NCBI RefSeq assembly: GCF_000328685.1
Contig: NC_019976.1
Coordinates: 1 to 64,000, forward strand
Origin: Natronococcus occultus SP4
Lineage (GTDB): Archaea > Halobacteriota > Halobacteria > Halobacteriales > Natrialbaceae
DNA length: 64,000 bases
Direction of reading: 5' to 3'
A program made the translations under genes and the position numbers. Under the pieces are notes generated by a model. That model was not told the origin of the DNA and ran no database searches. It saw only the letters and a list, made by a program, of their open reading frames with translations. This document shows positions 1 to 7,503 of the stretch, one piece after another. Position 1 is the first letter of the stretch, and the number at the start of each line of letters is the position of its first letter.

Positions 1-103
1 CTGCTGGATCAGACTGACCAGTATTACTGTCTGGCTCATCAGCATTCTCGTCTTGATCGTTTTGTTGATCATCGGCAAAGGGATCAGTTGCTCCAGATTT
101 CAT
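1..103 (-). CDS. Protein downstream of ParA (N-terminal 34 residues only)
   Basis: An ATG at 101-103 (minus strand) overlaps the TGA of the parA gene in an ATGA junction, and the frame stays open to the window edge. The visible start, MKSGATDPFADD, is followed by an Asp/Gln/Asn-rich stretch. By position it should be the second gene of the partition operon, probably a ParB-like or accessory segregation protein, but no domain is visible, so this role is inference from context. Confidence 0.6.
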   Translation of the reverse strand, partial: MKSGATDPFADDQQNDQDENADEPDSNTGQSDPA

Positions 104-969
104 GCTTCAACCTCCGGTCGCTCAAACTGTTTGGTGATATGCGCAGCGAGGTCATCGAACTTCTCGAGTGTTGGACGTTCATAATCACGGAGATCTCGAT
201 AGTCTTCACTCGAGTCAAGTTCGTAAATCGAGACCTGGTTGTCCCACGCGTCGCCAAGCATCGATCCCCGTTCGCCGATCGTGACCGGTGCAACTGGAAG
301 CTCTTCTTCCTCGAGGGCGTCAAGATATTTCTGGTTGATATTCGTTCCCTTGACCTTGTTCGGGACAGCCCCAAGAATACCGACATCGATGTCGTCCAGT
401 TCCGATTCAATTCCACGGACCACGTCACGGAGTCCGTTCACACTCTGTTCACCTTTTGGCGACGGTTCGAAAGGAATGAGCAGATTCGACGTTGCATAGA
501 CAGCATTGTAGAGGTGCTGACCCTCCGACGCAGGTGGATCGATAATCAGGACGTCGTATTCAGACGGAACGTCTGCATCAATGAGTACACGTCGGAGTTG
601 CTTCTCCTTCTCGTACTCGTAGTCTGGATCTGGATTCGTATCCTCCTCAAGTTCCTTTGCTTTCCCTAAGAGCTCCTCAAGCGTACCGAGCATGTTGTGG
701 CTCGGAATACAATCGATTCCCTCACTCGTACGCACGAGATCGTCAAATGATCCCCGGCCGCGGTTGAGCATATGCAACACGAGGTTATCGACTTCTCCGT
801 CGGCCTTGGCGTCATCAAGACCGAAATGGTTAGTCAGTCCACCATCCTGCGGGTCCATGTCGATTACGAGAACATCTTGACCGCGGTTCGAGTGCGCTCG
901 AGCGAGATTCGCAGCCAGCGTTGTTTTGCCGACACCACCAGCCTCCGACCAAACCGTATATGGGATCAT
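100..969 (-). CDS. parA: ParA/Soj-type partition ATPase
   Basis: This 289-residue protein has the deviant Walker A motif of the MinD/ParA family near the N-terminus (SEAGGVGKTTLAANLA, about residues 8-23), the DMDPQDG motif (about 37-43) and a later DVLIIDPPAS motif. Family members are ATPases that bind DNA non-specifically and position plasmid or chromosome copies before division. It is divergent from the neighbouring orc1/cdc6 gene and overlaps a downstream gene by 4 bp, the arrangement expected for a partition operon. The length is typical. No damage is seen. Confidence 0.93.
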   Translation of the reverse strand: MIPYTVWSEAGGVGKTTLAANLARAHSNRGQDVLVIDMDPQDGGLTNHFGLDDAKADGEVDNLVLHMLNRGRGSFDDLVRTSEGIDCIPSHNMLGTLEELLGKAKELEEDTNPDPDYEYEKEKQLRRVLIDADVPSEYDVLIIDPPASEGQHLYNAVYATSNLLIPFEPSPKGEQSVNGLRDVVRGIESELDDIDVGILGAVPNKVKGTNINQKYLDALEEEELPVAPVTIGERGSMLGDAWDNQVSIYELDSSEDYRDLRDYERPTLEKFDDLAAHITKQFERPEVEA

Positions 970-992
970 ACAGCTGATAATCAGTATACTTC

Positions 993-1046
993 TACATAAA
1001 TACTGTGCAGAGTGTTCAGTTATACTGGTCAGTATTACTGGCCAGT
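993..1046. promoter_or_regulatory. parA upstream region with quasi-palindrome, possible par site
   Basis: Between parA and orc1 there is a quasi-palindrome at 1024-1046 built on ACTGGTC and GGCCAGT around CAGTATTACTG. The same 11-mer CAGTATTACTG occurs at 19-29 inside the gene downstream of parA. A T/A-rich stretch at 993-1003 could be the parA TATA box on the minus strand. Sites shared by the two ends of a partition operon are often centromere or operator sequences; that role is inferred here. Confidence 0.35.
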
Positions 1047-1081
1047 GTTGCTGAGAGTATTGACCACACTAACCATATAGG

Positions 1082-1103
1082 CTAACAGCGGAAGCAGTGG
1101 AGT
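1082..1103 (+). repeat. Origin-type repeat (family 1), copy upstream of orc1
   Basis: CTAACAGCGGAAGCAGTGG lies just before the Orc1/Cdc6 gene. Three related copies lie downstream at 2369-2389 and 2422-2442 (minus orientation) and 2622-2643 (plus orientation). The repeat covers the possible GTG start at 1097, one reason to prefer the later ATG for the gene. Confidence 0.7.
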
Positions 1104-1165
1104 CAGACGCTTATAAGCAAAAAGTGCAAAGGAAGCAGCGGAACCAAAGGTTAAGGGGCTGGACT

Positions 1166-2368
1166 ATGACGCTCTCAATAATGAATGAGTTCAGGTTCGA
1201 GCCAACAGGGAATATCTTCAAAGAAAGAGAAGCCCTTCTCGAAGAATGGACACCGGAAAAGCTAGTTGGTCGTGATGAGGAACTCAGCCAGTATCACGCT
1301 GCATTACAACCGGTGATCGAAGGTGAAACCCCTTCCAATATCTTTCTCTACGGCAAGAGCGGGGTCGGGAAAACAGCAGCGACACGATTTCTCTTACACC
1401 TTCTTGAACGCGATGCCGAGGACGTAGATGGGCTTAATCTTCATACGATCGAAGTTAACTGTGATGGTCTCAATTCTAGTTATCAGACTGCTGTTGCACT
1501 TGTAAACGAGCTTCGCGATCCAGCCAATCAGATCTCTAATACGGGATATCCCCAAGCATCTGTCTACCAATTCCTATTCGACGAACTCGATCGACTAGGT
1601 GGAACTGTACTCATCGTTCTCGACGAAGTCGATCACATCCAAGACGATAGTCTCCTCTATAAACTCCCTCGAGCACGGTCGAACGGGGATGTGACAAATG
1701 CAAGACTTGGTGTCATTGGAATCTCTAATGATCTGAGTTTTCGTAACCAACTTAGCTCGAAAGTCAGATCCAGTCTCTGTGAAAAAGAAGTATCGTTCAG
1801 TGCCTATGATGCGAACGAACTCTGCGAAGTCCTCCGACAGCGTGTGGAAGTCGCCTTCCAGGACGATGTGCTTGATGACGGCGTTATTGAAATGTGTGCT
1901 GCCTATGGTGCCAAAGACTCCGGAGACGCTCGGCAGGCTCTAGATCTACTCCTCGAAAGTGGCGACATCGCTCGTGAAAACAATGATGATCTTGTGACCG
2001 AATCGCATGTTGCAAAAGCTAGGGAACGACTTCAGACTGATCAGGTAATAGAAGGCATCAGCAACTACTCGAGACATGGTCAACTGGTACTCTGGGCATT
2101 GACGATCCTAGAAGAGGAAGGAAAGACGCCAGTTCGAACGCGAGAAATCCGAGAACCGTACGAAGCTTTGTGTAACAGTGAAGGTAGTGAACCTGTCTCC
2201 GATCGAGCAGTACGTGAGTACCTTGCTGAACTGGAAACACTCGGGATTATCTCGTCGACACAGATTAACCGCGGCAAAGGAGGCGGAAAGTACAAAGAGC
2301 ACAAATTGGACCAATCGATTTCAAGTGTCAAGACTGGTTTAAAAGAACTCCTTGGGACAACCCCCTGA
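1166..2368 (+). CDS. orc1/cdc6: Orc1/Cdc6 replication initiator (first copy)
   Basis: From the ATG at 1166 the product is 400 residues; a GTG at 1097 would add 23 but lies in an origin repeat, and ATG 1181 is a third choice. It has a Walker A motif in the context LYGKSGVGKTAATRF, a Walker B motif LIVLDEVDHI, a sensor-1 region GISNDLSFR, and a C-terminal winged-helix domain with Lys/Gly-rich wing (RGKGGGKYKEH). Family members bind origin repeats and load the MCM helicase. Origin-type repeats flank the gene on both sides, so it probably fires the adjacent origin. It is clearly divergent in sequence from the second copy at 4942-6186. Confidence 0.93.
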   Translation: MTLSIMNEFRFEPTGNIFKEREALLEEWTPEKLVGRDEELSQYHAALQPVIEGETPSNIFLYGKSGVGKTAATRFLLHLLERDAEDVDGLNLHTIEVNCDGLNSSYQTAVALVNELRDPANQISNTGYPQASVYQFLFDELDRLGGTVLIVLDEVDHIQDDSLLYKLPRARSNGDVTNARLGVIGISNDLSFRNQLSSKVRSSLCEKEVSFSAYDANELCEVLRQRVEVAFQDDVLDDGVIEMCAAYGAKDSGDARQALDLLLESGDIARENNDDLVTESHVAKARERLQTDQVIEGISNYSRHGQLVLWALTILEEEGKTPVRTREIREPYEALCNSEGSEPVSDRAVREYLAELETLGIISSTQINRGKGGGKYKEHKLDQSISSVKTGLKELLGTTP

Positions 2369-2643
2369 CCCCACTACTTCCGCTGTTAGTGAAGACAAAG
2401 GAGAGCTGTTGGAGACACCCACCCCACTACTTCCGCTGTTAGCAAGAAGAAGACGTCCTGTTCTTCCTCTCAACTTCTATTCTCGTGGTTTGATCCACAC
2501 ATCATATGTCTGGTTACCTAGGATACTATTAAGTTAGAGGAGCAAAAATTAGTCCGTAGTACGTTCATCACCGAACGACAAATACCCTCCTCCCATGGAG
2601 GGTAATGCAGTCGTTCTCCCTCTAACAGCGGAACTGGTGGGGT
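2369..2643. other. Putative replication origin 1 (ORB-like repeats)
   Basis: Three copies of an origin-type repeat lie here: CCCCACTACTTCCGCTGTTAG at 2369-2389 and again at 2422-2442, and an opposed copy beginning CTAACAGCGGAACTGG at 2622-2643. The first starts directly after the orc1 stop codon. A less certain degenerate copy may lie near 2717-2740. The opposed repeats enclose an A/T-richer segment (about 2480-2570) that could be the unwinding element. Inverted Orc-binding repeats flanking an AT-rich stretch next to orc1/cdc6 are the usual haloarchaeal origin design. A 7-bp-arm hairpin (ACCCTCC/GGAGGGT) lies at 2583-2603. The rest of 2644-2862 shows no gene. Confidence 0.7.
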
Positions 2644-2862
2644 GGGAGGGTTCGAGGGTATCCCAAGTTGAATATCTGCCGTCAGTTGGTCATGGAAAAA
2701 TCACACTGATGGTTTCGCCTACCGCTGATAGTAGCAACTGACCCCATCACCTCCTTGTTCGCTGCGACAGCATCTACATCAGTCAGTAAAGGGGGTTGAT
2801 GATTTCAGCTCAGCCTTCATTGGGTCGTGTCGAATCGTTCCGGTCTCTGGGACCGAGGTTGA

Positions 2863-4248
2863 CTAACTTATCTTATTAGAAGCACCCACGATGTCAGTAA
2901 GGTTATAGAGTGTAACATCATCTCGGGTCGTAGCCTGCTGACGAAGATCATCAGTATATCCTGATCGGCTAAACAAGACATACTGTGTCGTCGCATCTGC
3001 AGGCTCGTCTGACCAACGGACATGTCCGGAAGTTCGCTCGAGGTCTGCAAGAACTCCCTCGCTGACAGGTGATGAGGTAAACTTGCACTCACCAGCGACG
3101 AGTCCATCGTCAGTCAAGCCGAGGACGTCCAATTCATGCTCTTTGAACCACCATTGACCGATAGTATGGAAGCGGCGGTCAATGAGATGAGGGAGGGCTC
3201 GCTGGCAAAGGCGTTCGAAAAGTGGGCTAACATAATCCGATAGCTCAGGAGCAACGAGCTCGTCGTATGCGTCGTCGCCTAATAACCGAAGCCGATCCTG
3301 ATTCCCATAGACGAACCGAAACCAGAATCTGAACAGTGGCGCAGAGAGCCGATATCGACCTCGCTTTGACGATGTCGGTGATTCAGTTACCGGGATGTGA
3401 CGTTCAACAAGCCGAAGCCGACGTAGTTTCTGAAGATACGTACTCAGTGACTGGGACTCGACGCCAGCCATTCCAGCGATTTCGTTGGGAGTTCGGCGGC
3501 CATGCGCCAAGGCTCGGAGAATACTGAAGTAGGTGTTCGGTTGTCGAAGCTCTGTTCGAAGGAGAAATTCCGGCTCAGAGTACAGGAGACCACGTTCTGA
3601 GAGAATAGACTGCTGGACATTCACTGCAAGTGGCTCAGTGGGATCAATGGTCTGAAGGTAGTATGGCGTACCACCGTAGATCGCCCACGCTATAACAACT
3701 GCTTCGTCGTCGTACTGTGGGTAGAACTCCCTCGTGTTCCCGACAGAGAGTGGTTTGAGGTCAATAGTTGCTGTTCGACGGCCATACAGAGGACTGTTGC
3801 CAGCAAGCACTTCATCCTCCATTACGCTAATCGAGGAACCGACAAGTACGAGCGTTATTCCAGTCTCCTGAAGTTGCGTGTCCCAGACTCGCTGAACCCG
3901 TGAAGGAAGTGAATCATCTTCCTCGAGGAGAAACGGAAATTCATCGATAACGACGACTGCATTCTGATCACCTAATGCACTGAGTAATGCTTCCCAGTCT
4001 CGGCGAATATTTTTGATGGAAGGAAATTGATCTGTAACTACGTCAACGAACTGTTCGAGTTGGTTTTGTGCAGTCGACTCGATCGCCTGATAGTAGACCG
4101 CATCGTCACGGTCAGCAATCGACTGACGGACGAGTTCGCTTTTACCAAGTCGACGTCTCCCGTATAGGACGACGAATTCAGCGCGGTCCGAATTGTACCG
4201 GTTCGTTAGCTCCTCAAGTTCCTGTTTTCGATCAATGAACGAGTCCAT
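2863..4248 (-). CDS. Archaeal AAA-type ATPase with C-terminal DUF234 nuclease-like domain
   Basis: The 461-residue protein begins with the archaeal ATPase fold: a Walker A motif GRRRLGKSEL (about residues 30-39) and a Walker B motif VVVIDEFPFLL (about 96-106), followed by a winged-helix segment (RTPNEIAGMAGVESQSLSTYLQ, about 255-276, shown in parts) and a C-terminal region with the DUF234-like pattern ELDVLGLTDDGLVAGECKF (about 365-383), where D and E-x-K resemble a PD-(D/E)XK nuclease core. Such proteins are common on haloarchaeal plasmids; their function is unknown and a defence or regulatory role is only guessed. The gene is intact and has its own promoter region with palindromes. Confidence 0.85.
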   Translation of the reverse strand: MDSFIDRKQELEELTNRYNSDRAEFVVLYGRRRLGKSELVRQSIADRDDAVYYQAIESTAQNQLEQFVDVVTDQFPSIKNIRRDWEALLSALGDQNAVVVIDEFPFLLEEDDSLPSRVQRVWDTQLQETGITLVLVGSSISVMEDEVLAGNSPLYGRRTATIDLKPLSVGNTREFYPQYDDEAVVIAWAIYGGTPYYLQTIDPTEPLAVNVQQSILSERGLLYSEPEFLLRTELRQPNTYFSILRALAHGRRTPNEIAGMAGVESQSLSTYLQKLRRLRLVERHIPVTESPTSSKRGRYRLSAPLFRFWFRFVYGNQDRLRLLGDDAYDELVAPELSDYVSPLFERLCQRALPHLIDRRFHTIGQWWFKEHELDVLGLTDDGLVAGECKFTSSPVSEGVLADLERTSGHVRWSDEPADATTQYVLFSRSGYTDDLRQQATTRDDVTLYNLTDIVGASNKIS

Positions 4249-4261
4249 GGTATAGATTCAT

Positions 4262-4345
4262 TCGTGTAGAGTATATAGTACCCTAGCTTCGGAAAGGTAC
4301 ACTTCGGCAATCCAAGTTTCCGAAATCTAGATTTCGGAAATCCAG
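4262..4345 (-). promoter_or_regulatory. Promoter and operator-like palindromes upstream of the DUF234 ATPase
   Basis: Reading toward the ATPase gene, a TATA-like GTACTATATAC is followed by about 20 bp to the ATG. Upstream there is a perfect 18-bp palindrome CCGAAATCTAGATTTCGG (4320-4337) and further half sites of the form TTCGGAAA, TTCCGAA and CTTCGG spread over 4288-4345. The clustered half sites suggest binding by a dimeric regulator, possibly autoregulation. Confidence 0.5.
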
Positions 4346-4353
4346 ATTTCTAA

Positions 4354-4510
4354 GTAGTGCAACGGTAAGATACGGCGCATACGACTCAAAGTACTCCACA
4401 ACGGTTGCGATGCGTTCGGAATCAATTGCCTCGAGTGAATCGAGTAGCATGAACGGCACCGTCTCGTAGACGTCGTGGACCAGATACCCTGCAAGCGCAA
4501 AGACAAGCCC
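4354..4510 (-). pseudogene. Duplicated C-terminal fragment of the SMC-related gene
   Basis: About 157 bp here are nearly identical to 7560-7716, the C-terminal coding part of the SMC-related gene (Walker B region PFMLLDSLEAIDSERIA). Only a few differences are seen (for example GGCACC for GGAACC). The frame is the same but lacks everything upstream, so it is a dead fragment, probably moved with the adjoining transposase debris. Confidence 0.85.
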
Positions 4511-4559
4511 AGCCGATCACATCGATTTAGAGAAAGTGCCTGCTTGGAGAGGATATGCA

Positions 4560-4940
4560 GCCTAACAAAGCAGACAGTCAGAGACGACCTTACGTTTGAA
4601 CTTGGAGAGACTGTCGAGGTCACGACGGAAAAGCTGTACGAGGTCTCGCCGGTGCTGGCGCCGGGAGACCTCGATCAATCACGTCTGCGAGACCACCGAC
4701 GACTCGCCCCACGCCAATACCGTCCGTGGACATCTTACCACTCAGTTCGATCTTGATACCGTCGAAGCGGTCGGGAACACGCTCCTTCAACGGGATACCC
4801 TTGAGACGCTTCCAGATCGACCGGTGGAGGTCGGTGACGACCTCCACCTCGATCCCTACTACATTGAGGAGGACGAGACGGAAGGCGCTGTACTTCTTCC
4901 AAGCGAAGCGAAGAACCACCTTTCACGCTACTATAGGAGG
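4560..4940 (+). pseudogene. ISH3-family transposase remnant (N-terminal part, frameshifted)
   Basis: Two plus-strand frames join to give an N-terminal transposase sequence: first LTFELGETVEV...LYEVSPVLAPGD, then FDLDTVEAVGNTLLQRDTLE...VEVGDDLHLDPYYIEEDETEG. This resembles the start of ISH3-type (ISH27/ISH51-like) haloarchaeal transposases, from memory of that family. At least one frameshift is needed and the catalytic C-terminal half is absent, cut off where the second orc1/cdc6 gene ends. Confidence 0.7.
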
Positions 4941-4941
4941 A

Positions 4942-6186
4942 TCAAGAGAACTGGGAGATCGTCGAGTTGGTCGAGAGATCCCGTAGTCGTGGGGTATCTT
5001 GGAGCGCATCATTGATGAGATCAGCATCTACACCAAGTTCGTATTTATAGCGTTTTCCACCGCCACGTCCTTTGTTCTCCTCAGTAACGTTGAGAAAGCC
5101 TTTGAGTTGGAGTTTACTCAACTTGTTGTGGATCGTGCGTTGCGATTTAGCGTTAACTCCAGTTCTTTTGCAGAATTTTTTGTAGAGACGATGTATTTCT
5201 TTTTTCGTGACCTGGTTCTGACCAGATTGGTTGAGTACAGCGACAGTATAGATGACGAGTTGCGCCTGTGTTGGAAGTGCACGGATTTCGTCTTTAATCA
5301 ATCCATTTTCGACTGCATCCATTGCCTGCCGAACGTGGTTCTCTGTAACAACGTCATTGTTTTCGTTCCGTGCAATTGTCCCAGCCCGGTAAAGGATATC
5401 GAGTGCGTTCCGTGCACTCCCTGTATCCTGTGCCACAAGCCCAGCAGTTAGCGGAACTACACCCTCCTCGAGCACACCGTCAGAAAAGGCTTTCTCAGAT
5501 CGTTGTTTGAGAATTGCAGTGAGTTGATTTGCGTCGTACGGAGCAAAATGAATCTCATCCTCACATAGTGATGACTGAACACGAGCTGAGAGATTTTGCC
5601 TAAAGGTGAAGTTGTTGCTGATCCCAATTAGCCCGACCTTTGTCCCCTCGACTTTCGCGTTCGCATTCGCGCGAGGAATCTGGTACAAGAGATCATCGTC
5701 CTCACTAAGTGAGTCGATTTCGTCGAGTACGAAAAGAACATGCGTTGCGTCGATCTCTTCAAGATGGGTCCATAGTTTGTTGTTCACGTCCGCCCGTGAG
5801 TGACCTGTAGAATTAATATGATTAGAGGGCTCCCGAAACTCATTAACAAGATGAACCCCTGCCTGATATGAAGTAAGATCCTTGCAGTTGATTTTAACAA
5901 ATTTTATTTCGACATCTTCGAAATTCTTCTGGTCACGATTAAGATCATCAATGATACGATTCGTTGCCACCGTTTTTCCCGTACCTGTCTCTCCGTAAAC
6001 GAAAATGTTCCGAGGGGATGCTCCATTAACGACCGGCTGGAGAGAATTTGTATATGCCTCAAGCTCATCTTCGCGGGCAGGCAAGTCTTTGGGGGTATAA
6101 TCGTCTTGGAGGACGTTTTCGTCCCTGAAGATACGATCATCCTGCGTGAACGTTGGCACGGCGGGAGAATGTAACTCCAGTACCAT
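4942..6186 (-). CDS. orc1/cdc6: Orc1/Cdc6 replication initiator (second copy)
   Basis: The 414-residue protein has the Orc1/Cdc6 layout: an N-terminal segment PKDLPAREDELEAY, Walker A in the context VYGETGTGKTVATNRI (about residues 64-79), Walker B VLFVLDEIDSL (about 150-160), GISNNFTFRQ as sensor 1, and a winged-helix C-terminus with RGGGKRYKYE. It starts at ATG 6186 and faces an upstream origin carrying three exact 17-bp repeats. The repeats differ wholly from those around the first copy, so the two initiators probably recognise different origins. It is similar in organisation to the first copy and typical in length. Confidence 0.94.
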   Translation of the reverse strand: MVLELHSPAVPTFTQDDRIFRDENVLQDDYTPKDLPAREDELEAYTNSLQPVVNGASPRNIFVYGETGTGKTVATNRIIDDLNRDQKNFEDVEIKFVKINCKDLTSYQAGVHLVNEFREPSNHINSTGHSRADVNNKLWTHLEEIDATHVLFVLDEIDSLSEDDDLLYQIPRANANAKVEGTKVGLIGISNNFTFRQNLSARVQSSLCEDEIHFAPYDANQLTAILKQRSEKAFSDGVLEEGVVPLTAGLVAQDTGSARNALDILYRAGTIARNENNDVVTENHVRQAMDAVENGLIKDEIRALPTQAQLVIYTVAVLNQSGQNQVTKKEIHRLYKKFCKRTGVNAKSQRTIHNKLSKLQLKGFLNVTEENKGRGGGKRYKYELGVDADLINDALQDTPRLRDLSTNSTISQFS

Positions 6187-6240
6187 AAAACCGGTAGTTC
6201 GAGTGTTTCATGTGTTACGAGTGATCTGGATCGGCGTATA

Positions 6241-6604
6241 CACAGACACACCAGTTTGCAAGTGTTCTATCTCGCAGAAGGGGTGGATACCAAATAGAAG
6301 TGCTGTCGGGATCAGAGAAACGGCTCATCAACCAAGAGACATATTCTGAGGGGGTCTTTCTAGACAGAAATCTTTACATGCTAGGCTTGTGAAATGGATC
6401 TGTACTGGGCATAGAAAGAATATTACATAGATAAATATATGTAATATTCTATGGGGAGACTAGTACAGCCCTTAGTATCGACAGAAACACTTGCAAACTG
6501 GTGTCTCTGTGTACTCAATCTATAACTGCTTACTCAGCACGCGAATATCGCCTAAGTGCTTCTTACAAACCCCAGTCCGTCCTTTTTCACTTGCAAACTG
6601 GTGT
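6241..6604. other. Putative replication origin 2 (three exact 17-bp repeats and AT-rich inverted repeat)
   Basis: The 17-mer ACACCAGTTTGCAAGTG occurs at 6248-6264 and, in the opposite orientation, at 6488-6504 and 6588-6604, the last two exactly 100 bp apart. Similarity extends outward through CACAGA-type flanks. Between the opposed copies is a very AT-rich stretch with a 13-bp inverted repeat (AGAATATTACATA at 6417-6429 and TATGTAATATTCT at 6438-6450). Opposed initiator-binding repeats around an AT-rich unwinding element directly upstream of an orc1/cdc6 gene is the classic archaeal origin layout. Confidence 0.8.
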
Positions 6605-6789
6605 CTCTGAGTCCACTGGTTTCATTTTGAGACATGCTGAATAGAGTATCTCTACCTACGCCTTTCCTTACTAATTCACACCTATATCTCGCCGGTGTCC
6701 TTAGGAACAATGGGAAAATCAAGCATTCGGCAATCATCTTCTCCTGTGGACACTGACTCAGCGTCTGTGATATCTGGATAACCTCTGGA

Positions 6790-7235
6790 GCGATAGTGAC
6801 GGTGAGTTCTGGCGGCGGTCGGTCGCTATCGGCGGCAGATCGCCGCTGACACGACAGTGTAGCCACTTCCGGTCGCCGCCCCATTCAGGATAGCTACCGG
6901 AAGACCGGTTTCCGAGTGGTTGATTCGATGGGACCCCTCTGTGCACACCGAGCGCTGTTTAGGCAGCACGAACCACTATCCCATAGAACTCCGTGGACGG
7001 CCACTCCTAGAGACGGCGCCCCCCACGGCGGGGCATTACCACGCACATCCAGTGGAGGTATCGCCAGACGTTCTGCAGTAACAGGCTCACGACGAGCAGC
7101 AACAACCAAAGCTCGGCGTCTCGAGAACTAGTGATAGCGAGGCCCTGGTTGGCTAACCGGTAGCTTGATTCGATACCGAAGCGCTTGCTATAGTGTTCTC
7201 GTGCGTCCCGTGGCGTGTATTTGATCCAGATGGAG
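6790..7235 (-). pseudogene. DDE transposase C-terminal remnant with in-frame stops
   Basis: Reading the minus strand from about 7235, the frame gives YTPRDAREHYSKRFGIESSY then a hydrophobic run ELWLLLLVVSLLLQNVWRYLHW, followed by two in-frame stops (TAG, TAA). The pattern (Y-x-x-R...GIE-x-x-Y...LLLQNxW) is that of the C-terminus of an IS4-superfamily-like haloarchaeal transposase with the catalytic Glu region. The N-terminal half is missing. Exact family not determined. Confidence 0.7.
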
Positions 7236-7261
7236 GATCTCTTTGGATATAACGCACTGAG

Positions 7262-7301
7262 TTAACCAACGAAAGGTATATTCTGCACCTCCGTTGGTTA
7301 A
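7262..7301. repeat. TTAACCAAC inverted repeat, copy 1
   Basis: Perfect 9-bp arms TTAACCAAC (7262-7270) and GTTGGTTAA (7293-7301) are separated by 22 bp. Three other copies lie at 12543-12581, 27434-27477 and 52260-52299. No open gene follows within 200 bp here; the copy sits between a dead transposase and the end of the SMC-related gene. Confidence 0.85.
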
Positions 7302-7503
7302 TCATACCGATTTCGTTCTCTCCCATATATCGGATATAATACTACTCGAAGTTACACCCTAGCCTTGTGGCAGGCAGAAGGCTTGACCACAGTACGGGTT
7401 GACTTTTCTGTACTGCCGTGGACTATCCGGAGAGAGGGTTTCGCCACACAGTGAATTATGGAGAAGACTGTGACCGTCTCCGCCAGTGGCCGGTAGCAGA
7501 GAA

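Noticed and set aside
6552-6884. Minus-strand frame of 110 codons near origin 2
   Set aside because: It runs across an origin repeat and the transposase remnant; composition is not haloarchaeal.
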